Assembly: GCA_002346545.1 (NCBI GenBank) | Contig: DEAA01000017.1 | Span: 19,518 to 51,927 of the forward strand | DNA length: 32,410 bases | Direction: 5' to 3' | Source of the DNA: Acidobacteria bacterium UBA2994 | GTDB lineage: Bacteria > Acidobacteriota > Vicinamibacteria > Vicinamibacterales > UBA8438 | Shown: positions 1-7,709 of the stretch, in pieces | Numbering within the stretch: position 1 is the stretch's first letter | How the letters are laid out: the number at the start of each line of letters is the position of its first letter | The notes under the pieces: generated by a model | The model's input: the letters and a program-made list of their open reading frames with translations, nothing else | Database searches by the model: none | What the model was told of the DNA's origin: nothing | Translations under genes and position numbers: made by a program

Positions 1-1
1 G

Positions 2-124
2 AGCCAATCTCTCGAGGACGCCCTGACCTGGGTGCGAAGGACGCTCCCCACCCCAGAGGGTCTCATTCAAACCCGGGCCCTGGTCGCCCAGGAATTGGTC
101 ACGCGCAACGGCGCCCTACCCTAG
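2..124 (+). CDS. C-terminal fragment of an unidentified protein (5' truncated)
   Basis: Frame 2 is open from the window edge to a TAG at 122-124 and encodes 40 residues (SQSLEDALTWVRR... ending VTRNGALP). The composition looks like a real amphipathic helical C-terminus, with spaced Leu/Val and Arg/Glu residues. I do not recognise the family and the rest of the gene lies outside the window. It runs in the same direction as glnK, but 258 bases with promoter-like sites separate them, so it is probably not in the same operon. A chance open frame cannot be excluded at this length. Confidence 0.45.
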   Translation, partial: SQSLEDALTWVRRTLPTPEGLIQTRALVAQELVTRNGALP

Positions 125-136
125 TGATTCCCTGGA

Positions 137-161
137 GGCTTTGGCCCAAAGCCCACGTGGG
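137..161. promoter_or_regulatory. Two abutting palindromes upstream of glnK
   Basis: GGCTTTGG-C-CCAAAGCC (137-153) is a perfect 8-bp-arm palindrome. It runs directly into CCCACGTGGG (152-161), a perfect 10-base palindrome. They lie about 20-40 bases upstream of a sigma-54-like promoter and just after the upstream gene's stop. No T-run follows, so an intrinsic terminator is unlikely. Regulator-binding sites are possible, but they do not match the NtrC consensus (GCAC-N7-GTGC). The symmetry is seen directly; the function is inferred. Confidence 0.4.
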
Positions 162-180
162 ACTCCTTCGGCTCGATAGC

Positions 181-195
181 TGGCAATTGGTTGGC
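181..195 (+). promoter_or_regulatory. Sigma-54 (RpoN) type promoter candidate for glnK-amtB
   Basis: TGGCAATTGGTTGGC has the invariant GG and GC separated by exactly ten bases, and matches the -24/-12 consensus TGGCAC-N5-TTGC at most positions (one mismatch in the -12 TTGC). It would start transcription near base 207, giving a leader of about 175 bases. GlnK-amtB operons are classic RpoN/NtrC targets in many Gram-negative bacteria, which raises the prior. Neither rpoN nor ntrC is in this window, so use of the site is inferred. Confidence 0.5.
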
Positions 196-248
196 GGTCC
201 CGTGACAAATGTCAGGGCTGCGCCATGCAGCCTCACGACTCACTCCCT

Positions 249-721
<473 letters not shown>

Positions 722-758
722 CAGCACAGCGCTCCAGCAGAGGGGGAAGGAGACAATT

Positions 759-2063
759 ATGAGGCTAACACGGACCACCGGCGTGCCACTCTTCACCGCG
801 GCCTTACTGTTCGGCGCACCATCGCTCGCCGCCGCCCAGGATGAACTTAGCTCTGGCGACACCGCCTGGATGCTGACCTCCAGCGTGCTCGTACTGTTCA
901 TGACCATCCCAGGGCTATCACTCTTCTACGCGGGACTGGTCCGCACCAAGAACGTGCTGTCGGTGATGATGCAGTGCTTCGCCATTACTTGCATGGTCAC
1001 CATTCTGTGGACAGCCTACGTCTACGGACTGGCGTTCGGCGACGGCGGCAGCCTGAACAGCTTCATCGGTATGGGTAAATTCTTCCTGTCCGGAGTCGAG
1101 GTGGACACGGTATCTGGCACGATTCCCGAATCCGTGTTCCAGATGTTCCAGTTAACCTTCGCGATCATCACCCCGGCCCTGATCGTCGGCGCGTTCGCCG
1201 AGCGGATGAAGTTCTCCGCAATGATGGTGTTTATGGCGCTGTGGGTCAGCGTAGTCTACGCACCGGTCGCCCACTGGGTTTGGGGCGGCGGCTTCCTTGC
1301 CGACTTGGGTCCCAACGGCGTCCTGGACTTCGCGGGCGGCACCGTCGTCCACATCAATGCTGGCATCGCAGCGCTCGTCCTTTGCATCATGCTGGGAAAA
1401 CGACACGGGTACCCTGATGCCCCGATGTCCCCCAACAGTCTGGTGCTGACTGTAGTTGGCGCGTCGATGCTCTGGGTCGGCTGGTTTGGATTCAATGCCG
1501 GCAGTCAGCTCGCTGCCGACGGGGCGGCTGGGATGGCCATGGCGGTCACCCACATCTCCACTGCGATGGCCGGCTTCACCTGGATGATGATGGAGTGGGC
1601 CGGCCGCGGGAAACCGAGCGCTCTGGGTATCGCGACCGGGGCGGTCGCCGGCCTAGTCGCCATCACTCCCGCATCCGGCTTCGTAGGCCCGATCGGGGCC
1701 TTGGCTATCGGCCTGGCCTCAGGCATTCTCTGCTACTGGGGCGCCAACAGCCTTAAGCAGCGGCTCGGCTACGACGACTCGCTCGACGTGTTCGGCGTCC
1801 ACGGCATCGGGGGCATCGTGGGGGCGATTCTGACCGGCGTGTTTGCATCGAGCGCGCTTGGTGGATCAATAGCCGACCTGAACATCGCCAACCAGGTCTT
1901 CTGGCAGACAGTCGGCGTGATCGTCACGTTGGCGTACTCCGGAATCCTGACGGCCATCCTGGTCAAGATTGTCGACGCGACGATCGGGATACGGGTCACC
2001 GCCGAGGAGGAAAGCACGGGCCTCGATATCGCGCTCCACAACGAGCGCGGCTTCAACCTGTAG
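759..2063 (+). CDS. amtB: Ammonium transporter AmtB
   Basis: A 434-residue Amt/MEP/Rh family ammonium channel of the inner membrane. The ATG at 759 follows a strong GGGGGAAGGAG (742-752) and starts a signal peptide (residues 1-26, ending SLAAAQ), as in E. coli AmtB, which is cleaved. The open frame extends upstream inside glnK but that part is not coding. Hallmarks are the PGLSLFYAGLVRTKN helix (51-65), Asp190, and the twin pore histidines His198 and His348, both offset by exactly 30 from E. coli His168 and His318. GFNAGS (244-249) carries the conserved pore Phe. About eleven transmembrane helices remain after cleavage. It is co-transcribed with glnK, which blocks the channel when nitrogen is ample. 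Confidence 0.97.
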   Translation: MRLTRTTGVPLFTAALLFGAPSLAAAQDELSSGDTAWMLTSSVLVLFMTIPGLSLFYAGLVRTKNVLSVMMQCFAITCMVTILWTAYVYGLAFGDGGSLNSFIGMGKFFLSGVEVDTVSGTIPESVFQMFQLTFAIITPALIVGAFAERMKFSAMMVFMALWVSVVYAPVAHWVWGGGFLADLGPNGVLDFAGGTVVHINAGIAALVLCIMLGKRHGYPDAPMSPNSLVLTVVGASMLWVGWFGFNAGSQLAADGAAGMAMAVTHISTAMAGFTWMMMEWAGRGKPSALGIATGAVAGLVAITPASGFVGPIGALAIGLASGILCYWGANSLKQRLGYDDSLDVFGVHGIGGIVGAILTGVFASSALGGSIADLNIANQVFWQTVGVIVTLAYSGILTAILVKIVDATIGIRVTAEEESTGLDIALHNERGFNL

Positions 2064-2102
2064 GCAGATGGGGCGCCGCGGCGACCGCGGCGCCCCATCT
2101 GC
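2064..2102. terminator. Bidirectional hairpin filling the whole amtB / dehydrogenase gap
   Basis: A perfect 18-bp inverted repeat (GCAGATGGGGCGCCGCGG, 2064-2081, with its complement at 2085-2102) has a CGA loop. It begins at the base after the amtB stop and ends at the base before the stop of the convergent gene, so the 39-base gap is nothing but hairpin. There is no T-run on either side because both flanks are coding. It probably acts as a two-way terminator or 3'-end stabiliser. Confidence 0.75.
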
Positions 2103-3173
2103 TCACCCGTCCAGGGCGGCGATCACGGCAGCGGTCATATCAGCCGTCGTCGCGTTACCTCCCAGATCGCCCGTTCGCACCGTCCCCGCTTCCAGCACCC
2201 GCTCCACCGCCTGGGCAACTGCCAGGGCGGCCTGAGCCTCCTTCAGGTGCTCGAGCATCATCACCCCAGTCAGGATTTGAGCGATCGGGTTCGCCACGCC
2301 CTGACCGGCAATGTCCGGGGCTGAGCCGTGGACCGGTTCGAACATCGACGGCGCCGTGCGGTCTGGATTTAGGTTTGCGCCCGGAGCGAGACCTATCGAC
2401 CCAGCGACGGCAGGTCCGAGATCCGACAGGATGTCACCAAAGAGATTACTCCCCACGATCACGTCAAACCAGTCTGGGTGCTGCACGAGATGCGCCGCAA
2501 GGATGTCGATGTGATATTGGTCGGTCTCCACATCGGGGTACGACGCGGCCATCGCCGCGAACCGCTCATCCCAAAACGGCATGGTGTGGATGATCCCGTT
2601 GGACTTAGTCGCGGAGGTCAGGTGCCGGTCCGGACGTGACTGCGCTAACTCAAAGGCATAGCGCAAGACCCGGTCCACCCCCTCTCGCGTGAACACTGAC
2701 TGCTGCACAGCGAGCTCGGCGTCAGTGCCCTCGTAGAGCCGTCCTCCTATCTCGGAATACTCGCCCTCGTTGTTCTCTCGGACGATAACGAAGTCGATAT
2801 CTGCCGGCCCACGGTCAGCCAGCGGCGTCCGCACTCCCGGGAAGAGCCGGACCGGCCGCAGGTTCACGTACTGCCCAAACTGGCGACGAATCGGGATCAA
2901 TAGGCCCCATAGCGAGACGTGGTCAGGCACCCCAGGGTAGCCGACCGCGCCTAAGAAGATCCCGTCGAACCGCCGCAGCTCCTCGACATCGGCGCCCCCA
3001 GTCATGCTGCCGGTGTCCGAGTATCGTTCGCAGGACCAATCGAAAAAGGCCCACTCGAAGCGCGCCCCGAATGACGCCCCCGCCGCGTCTAGCACTAACT
3101 GTGCCGCCGGGACCACTTCCTTCCCAATTCCATCTCCTGGAATCACTGCAATCCGATGCGTCCGTTCCGCCAT
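2103..3173 (-). CDS. ttuC: TtuC/DmlA-type D-malate or tartrate dehydrogenase (decarboxylating)
   Basis: A 356-residue member of the isocitrate/isopropylmalate dehydrogenase family. It starts with the dinucleotide-binding IPGDGIG, has RENNEGEYSEIGG and the metal-binding NLFGDILSDLG, and ends with FEPVHGSAPDIAG. The segment VPDHVSLWGLLIPIRRQF, then QYVNLRPVRLFPGV, is characteristic of the tartrate/D-malate dehydrogenase subgroup (E. coli DmlA) rather than LeuB or Icd. The likely reaction is NAD-dependent oxidative decarboxylation of D-malate to pyruvate, or of a related 2-hydroxyacid. An ATG at 3179 is also open, but GGGAG (3181-3185) is only one base from it and seven from the ATG at 3173, so the latter is preferred. 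It lies 45 bases downstream of the CoA-transferase on the same strand and may be co-transcribed with it. Confidence 0.85.
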   Translation of the reverse strand: MAERTHRIAVIPGDGIGKEVVPAAQLVLDAAGASFGARFEWAFFDWSCERYSDTGSMTGGADVEELRRFDGIFLGAVGYPGVPDHVSLWGLLIPIRRQFGQYVNLRPVRLFPGVRTPLADRGPADIDFVIVRENNEGEYSEIGGRLYEGTDAELAVQQSVFTREGVDRVLRYAFELAQSRPDRHLTSATKSNGIIHTMPFWDERFAAMAASYPDVETDQYHIDILAAHLVQHPDWFDVIVGSNLFGDILSDLGPAVAGSIGLAPGANLNPDRTAPSMFEPVHGSAPDIAGQGVANPIAQILTGVMMLEHLKEAQAALAVAQAVERVLEAGTVRTGDLGGNATTADMTAAVIAALDG

Positions 3174-3218
3174 GTCCATACTCCCACTGCCGATTCAGAT
3201 CCGACGAACACGGCTGAA

Positions 3219-4403
3219 CTATCCAACCGCCCCTGTCTCGCGTAGCCCGACGATTTCCTCCTTCGTATAGCCTGTCTCAGTCAGCAACTCGTCGGTGTGT
3301 TGCCCCAAGGTCGGTCCAGGCCGTCCCGGCTGAAGGGGGGTGTCGGAGAGCTTCACCGGCGTCCCCAGCGTGTCGATTCGCCCCAAGGTCGGATGATCCG
3401 TCTCCACGACGAGCTCTCGAGCACGCACATGCGGATCGGCCATCACCTCCGCGTAGTCGTTGATCGGCCCACACGGCACCTTGTGCCGCTCCAGAATCTC
3501 GAGCCAGTGACGTCGGTCGTGCGTAACCATGACCGCCGAGATTCGCTCCGCCAGGTCCTCTCGGTGGCGCACCCGCTCCGCATTGTCGGCGAACTCAGGA
3601 ACAGAAGCCCACTCCCGATGTCCAAGCGCGTCACAGAGCCGCTCGAAGCTCCGGTCGTTGGCGGCCCCGATCGTCATATAGCCATCGGCGCACCGGATCG
3701 CCTCATAGGGCGCGTTCATCCGATGCGCCGATCCTAGAGGCTCCGGAACCCCACGGCCCGAGAAGTACTGGGTCGCCTCCCACACCGAAAGCGCTACACC
3801 GGCGTCGACCAACGAAGTATCTACCCGTTGGCCCCGGCCGGTCCGGTCGCGTGCGAGCAACGCCGCGAGGATTCCGGTAACAGCGAACAACCCCGCGCCT
3901 AGGTCGGTGATGGGCACGCCGACCTTCACCGGCGGCTGTCCAGCTTCGCCGGTGACCGACATTAGGCCGGACACCCCCTGGGCCACCAGATCAAAGCCAC
4001 CTTTGGCGGCGTCCGGTCCGGTCTGCCCGTAGCCCGAGACAGAGGCATAAACCAGCTCCGGATGGCTCGCGCAAAGCTCCTCATACCCAAGGCCGCGCTT
4101 TGCCAGAGTGCCAGGCCTGTAGTTCTCGACGAGTACATCGGCCTTCGTGACGAGACGTCGCACGACACCGATCCCGCCGGGGTGCTTAAGATCGATGACA
4201 ATGCCGCGCTTTCCCCGGTTCACCGCATTGAAGCTGGGGCTATCGCTCCCAATCGCCCCAGGCATACCGCGGGTAGAATCCCCGCCGGGCGGCTCGACCT
4301 TGATTACATCGGCGCCCATGTCGCACAGTAACATTGCGCAGAAGGGACCGGCCATGACCTGAGTCAGGTCGATCACGCGTACCCCGTCAAGTGGTTTCGC
4401 CAT
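3219..4403 (-). CDS. CaiB/BaiF family (type III) CoA-transferase
   Basis: A 394-residue family III CoA-transferase. It opens PLDGVRVIDLTQVMAGPF, contains the CoA-binding segment VENYRPGTLAKRGLGYE, and has the catalytic aspartate in VPITDLGAG (Asp167 counting from the ATG), where an aspartyl-CoA thioester forms. These enzymes move CoA between carboxylic acids (formyl/oxalate, succinate/citramalate, carnitine); the substrate cannot be read here. A GTG at 4415 is in frame, but AGGTGA at 4412-4417 is spaced 8 bases from the ATG at 4403 and overlaps that GTG, which favours 4403. It is divergent from a crotonase-family gene about 60 bases away and upstream of a D-malate dehydrogenase-like gene, suggesting catabolism of a hydroxy- or dicarboxylic acid as its CoA ester. 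Confidence 0.9.
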   Translation of the reverse strand: MAKPLDGVRVIDLTQVMAGPFCAMLLCDMGADVIKVEPPGGDSTRGMPGAIGSDSPSFNAVNRGKRGIVIDLKHPGGIGVVRRLVTKADVLVENYRPGTLAKRGLGYEELCASHPELVYASVSGYGQTGPDAAKGGFDLVAQGVSGLMSVTGEAGQPPVKVGVPITDLGAGLFAVTGILAALLARDRTGRGQRVDTSLVDAGVALSVWEATQYFSGRGVPEPLGSAHRMNAPYEAIRCADGYMTIGAANDRSFERLCDALGHREWASVPEFADNAERVRHREDLAERISAVMVTHDRRHWLEILERHKVPCGPINDYAEVMADPHVRARELVVETDHPTLGRIDTLGTPVKLSDTPLQPGRPGPTLGQHTDELLTETGYTKEEIVGLRETGAVG

Positions 4404-4463
4404 CGTATCGTTCACCTACGCCCCCGGGTGCTCATCGCCGGCCCGGCCGAGGAGTTGCACTTC

Positions 4464-5249
4464 GTGTCCACCTCTCACACGACCTTCGCAGTCGCCGACG
4501 CCGTCGCCACGCTGACCTTTACCCGTCCGGAAGCACGCAATGCCATGACCTGGGCGATGTACGACGACCTGATCGCAACTTGTGACACCGTGGACGACGA
4601 CGAGACCATCCGGGTCCTCGTGCTCCGCGGGATAGACGATCGGGCCTTCATCGCCGGCACCGACATCTCCCAGTTCACCTCGCTTAAGACCCGTGACGAC
4701 GCGATCGCCTACGAGACCCGGATCGACGAAGTCGTCGGACGCCTCGAAGCAGTCACGGTGCCGACGATCGCCCGGGTCCAGGGGCCCGCGGTCGGTGGCG
4801 GCTTCATGATCGCCGTAGCGTGCGACATGCGCCTCTGCGGTCCAGACGCGCGGCTGGGCATCCCGGTCGCGCGCACCCTCGGCAACTGCCTGTCGGCGGC
4901 CAACTGTGCACGGCTCCTGGCCCTCGTCGGACCAGCCCGAGTCAAGGACCTGATGTACACCGGCCGTCTACTGGACGCTGATGAGGCGCTCCGCCTCGGT
5001 GTCGCAACCCGTGTCGTCCCCGCAGAGGAGCTCGACCAGCTCGTCAGCGAGACTGCGGCGACCCTGGCCAACAACGCTCCGCTCACCTTGCAGGCCACGA
5101 AGGAGTTGGTCAGGAGACTCGAACGATCGGGTCGAGATTCTCCGGAACTCGCCTACGACCTCATCACCCAGTGCTACACCAGCCACGACTTCCAACAAGC
5201 GGTGCGGTCCTTCGTGGCGAAACAGCGGCCGCGATGGACGGGTCACTGA
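4464..5249 (+). CDS. Enoyl-CoA hydratase/isomerase (crotonase) family protein lacking both hydratase glutamates
   Basis: A 261-residue crotonase-fold protein acting on an acyl-CoA. The GTG at 4464 is chosen because GAGGAG (4449-4454) lies nine bases upstream; the GTG at 4428 would add 12 atypical residues. The first oxyanion-hole segment AFIAGTDISQF (61-71) and the second, GPAVGGGF (107-114), are present. The two catalytic glutamates of classical hydratases (rat Glu144 and Glu164) align with Met115 (GGGFM) and Val135 (LGIPV), so simple hydration is doubtful. Isomerase, thioesterase, decarboxylase or lyase activity is possible. Divergent from a CoA-transferase. Its stop overlaps the convergent pgi stop by 7 bases. 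Confidence 0.88.
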   Translation: MSTSHTTFAVADAVATLTFTRPEARNAMTWAMYDDLIATCDTVDDDETIRVLVLRGIDDRAFIAGTDISQFTSLKTRDDAIAYETRIDEVVGRLEAVTVPTIARVQGPAVGGGFMIAVACDMRLCGPDARLGIPVARTLGNCLSAANCARLLALVGPARVKDLMYTGRLLDADEALRLGVATRVVPAEELDQLVSETAATLANNAPLTLQATKELVRRLERSGRDSPELAYDLITQCYTSHDFQQAVRSFVAKQRPRWTGH

Positions 5250-6955
5250 CGACCGGCCAGCCCCGCGACGATGAGCGATTCCAACCGGCGCAACCCCTGG
5301 TCCACATCCCCTGTCAGCTGAACCCTGAGTAGCCCCCGGCCCCGTGCTTCGAGCACCTGGGCATCGCCCTGAGCCTGCGCCGCTTGCACCACCCCGAATG
5401 AATACGGATGGTCCGGAATCGGCACGTCCTCAACCTCCTCGATGGTCACCTGCAAGAACACCCCGCTGTCCGGCCCTCCCTTGAAGAGCTGTCCAATCGA
5501 ATGGAGGAACCTCGGTCCGAAGCCGACCACAGTCGCCACCTCACAGCCCTCCCGCACTGCCGCCCGAATCCGCGCAGAGGCCGCCATCGTCTCAGCGTCA
5601 CGACGCAGGTACAGGAGTAAGGCGAAGTAATCTCCGGGCCCCAGCAGCGCAAGATGGGCGGAGATCAGCGCTTCGACCGTTGTCCTCCCGGCATCAGCCT
5701 TCTCTGGCCGCTCCGCGGCCCAGATCACCGACACCGCACCATCTCGCGCCCGCTCGTAAGTAGCGGGCAGGTTCCCGTGCTCCTCGTAGCTGCGCATCAG
5801 TTTTCGGCTCTCGACCTTACTAGCCTCCACGTCCGGCTGGTCGAAAGGGTTCACGTCCAGGACCGCACCACAAACAGCGGTGGCGATCTCCCAGCGGAAG
5901 AACTCGGCGGCCACCCCTACACGCTCAGACATCGTCCAACTTGCTACCGGATGACCAGCGGCAGCGAGCGCCGCGACTGGCTTATCGAGCGTATAGTCGG
6001 CTCCATCACGCACGTACACGAACACCCGATCCTGACCGTACACGTCGGATGTTCCGAGCGGCTCGTCCACGATCGGTATCACACCTTGCCCCGCCTTACC
6101 GGTGGACTCGGCAACCAACTGTTCGACCCACCAGCCCAGCGGCGCCAATTCGGGAGCCAGCACCAGGGTCACCTTGTCTCGCCCCATCTGCGCCGCTACG
6201 CCGAGCAACAGCCCCAGGCGCAAGCCTGGATTCTCAGTGACCGGGACCTCGGGACCACACGCGGCTGCCATCGCCTGCGCCTCGGCGACAAGTCGCCTGA
6301 TATTGAGCCCGGTCACCGCAGCCGGCACTAGACCGAAGTTCGAGAGCGCCGAAAATCTACCGCCGATGGTGGGCTCTCCATGCCAAACCTGCCTAAAGCG
6401 GTAGGCACGAGCAAGCTTCTCCAAGGCCGACCCCGGATCGGTGATCGCCAGACATCGACTGCCTACGCCGCCTTGGCCTACGGTCGTTGCCAGCCGCTCG
6501 AGTAGGTAGTCAGCCAGCCTCGACGTCTCCATCGTGGCACCTGACTTGCTCGACACGATTACCAGCCCACGTTCGAGATCTACCCGATCGACCGTCCCAC
6601 GCACTTGATCAGGGTTGGTCGAGTCCAACACGTGGAGTCGCGTCTCCGGTCGGCCGGCCAGCAGCTGCCCCAGAACCTCTGGAGCCAAACTGGACCCTCC
6701 CATGCCCAACAAGAGCACGTCCCGGATCCCCTCAGCCGCGGTCTCTCGCCGCAAGGCCTCCAGCTCCTCCAATGGAGCCAGGGTCGGCGCCTCCAGCCAC
6801 CCAAGCCACCGGTCCTCGCCACTCCCCGTCCAGAGTTCGGCATCCCGCGCCCACAGCCGCTCCACACCGCGCTGGCGCTCCCACCGCAGGGCCGCGTCGA
6901 CCATGCCGGTGTGCAGCAAGGGCGGGACCGTCAGCGACATCACGCCCTCAGACAC
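5243..6955 (-). CDS. pgi: Glucose-6-phosphate isomerase (TAL-PGI-type domain, stand-alone)
   Basis: A 570-residue SIS-fold sugar isomerase interconverting glucose-6-P and fructose-6-P. Motifs include LLLGMGGSSLAPEVLG, VLDSTNPDQV, the phosphate-binding VSSKSGATMET, GGRFSALSNFGLVPAAV, and a C-terminal FLHSIGQLFKGGPDSGVF. The last two resemble the PGI half of bifunctional transaldolase/PGI proteins, but no transaldolase domain is fused here. The frame opens at 7072 inside pgl; the start chosen is the GTG at 6955, six bases after AAGGAG, with an ATG at 6940 as alternative. The GTG lies within the last codons of pgl (overlap 6948-6955), implying translational coupling. Confidence 0.93.
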   Translation of the reverse strand: MSEGVMSLTVPPLLHTGMVDAALRWERQRGVERLWARDAELWTGSGEDRWLGWLEAPTLAPLEELEALRRETAAEGIRDVLLLGMGGSSLAPEVLGQLLAGRPETRLHVLDSTNPDQVRGTVDRVDLERGLVIVSSKSGATMETSRLADYLLERLATTVGQGGVGSRCLAITDPGSALEKLARAYRFRQVWHGEPTIGGRFSALSNFGLVPAAVTGLNIRRLVAEAQAMAAACGPEVPVTENPGLRLGLLLGVAAQMGRDKVTLVLAPELAPLGWWVEQLVAESTGKAGQGVIPIVDEPLGTSDVYGQDRVFVYVRDGADYTLDKPVAALAAAGHPVASWTMSERVGVAAEFFRWEIATAVCGAVLDVNPFDQPDVEASKVESRKLMRSYEEHGNLPATYERARDGAVSVIWAAERPEKADAGRTTVEALISAHLALLGPGDYFALLLYLRRDAETMAASARIRAAVREGCEVATVVGFGPRFLHSIGQLFKGGPDSGVFLQVTIEEVEDVPIPDHPYSFGVVQAAQAQGDAQVLEARGRGLLRVQLTGDVDQGLRRLESLIVAGLAGRQ

Positions 6956-7709
6956 TCTGGTCTCCTTCTCCCGCCGCGGCCCGATCGAGCCACCAGTGCA
7001 CCTCTCCTTCACACCGGCGCGCGCCGTGCAAGGGGAATCGGACTGGATCCGATGCCGCCCGCCTAGCCTCACGCACCGCCGCCGCCTTCGCTGGTCCGGT
7101 CGCCACGATATGCAGCTGTCTCGACCGCCTGAGCAACGTCCACGTCATGGTGACACGCTGAGGCGGCGGCTTAGGGCTGTCCTCCACCGCGACCACCCAC
7201 GCACCCGTGTCCACTCGCACCCCCGGGAAAAGTGACGCTGTGTGTCCGTCTTCACCGATCCCCAGCAACACCCAATCTGGCCGACCGTCGCTCATCGCCC
7301 AGACATCCCGCAGTCGCCGTTCATACTCTGCCGCCGCGGCTCCCGGCGCCGATAGCTCCGTCGGCACGGGGCAGGCCACCTGACGTACATCCAGGCCAAG
7401 GGGATCGAATAGTCCCCGCCGAGCCTGGGCGAAGTTCGAGGCCCTGTCCGACACTGGCACCCACCGCTCGTCGGCCCAGGCGAACCGCACCTTGTCCCAA
7501 GGAAGCTCGTGCCGGTAGTCTGAAGCCAGACGACCAAAGAGCGGCATAGGCGAGTTCCCCCCTGGCAACACGACAAAGAACGGCCGCTCCATGAGGATCC
7601 GCTGAGCTGCTTCGACGAAGGCCGCTGCGAGGCCAGCTGACAGAGCGTCCGCGTCCTCCGCCACATGCACCAGCGGTCTCCGATCCTCGTCGTAGACCTC
7701 ATTCGCCAT
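6948..7709 (-). CDS. pgl: 6-phosphogluconolactonase
   Basis: A 253-residue DevB/Pgl-type lactonase of the oxidative pentose phosphate pathway, hydrolysing 6-phosphogluconolactone. Visible motifs are LPGGNSPMPLF (48-58), WADERWVP (78-85) with DRASNFAQAR, and LGIGEDGHTASLFPG (149-163) with the conserved histidine at 156. The frame is open further upstream inside pncB, but the ATG at 7709 (MANEVYDED) gives normal family length and follows GGGAG at nine bases. It overlaps pncB by 11 bases upstream and pgi by 8 downstream. No zwf is visible in the window. Confidence 0.93.
   Translation of the reverse strand: MANEVYDEDRRPLVHVAEDADALSAGLAAAFVEAAQRILMERPFFVVLPGGNSPMPLFGRLASDYRHELPWDKVRFAWADERWVPVSDRASNFAQARRGLFDPLGLDVRQVACPVPTELSAPGAAAAEYERRLRDVWAMSDGRPDWVLLGIGEDGHTASLFPGVRVDTGAWVVAVEDSPKPPPQRVTMTWTLLRRSRQLHIVATGPAKAAAVREARRAASDPVRFPLHGARRCEGEVHWWLDRAAAGEGDQSV

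Noticed and set aside
6956..7072. N-terminal extension of the pgi frame into pgl
   Set aside because: The extra residues resemble no PGI and the GTG at 6955 has AAGGAG at good spacing.
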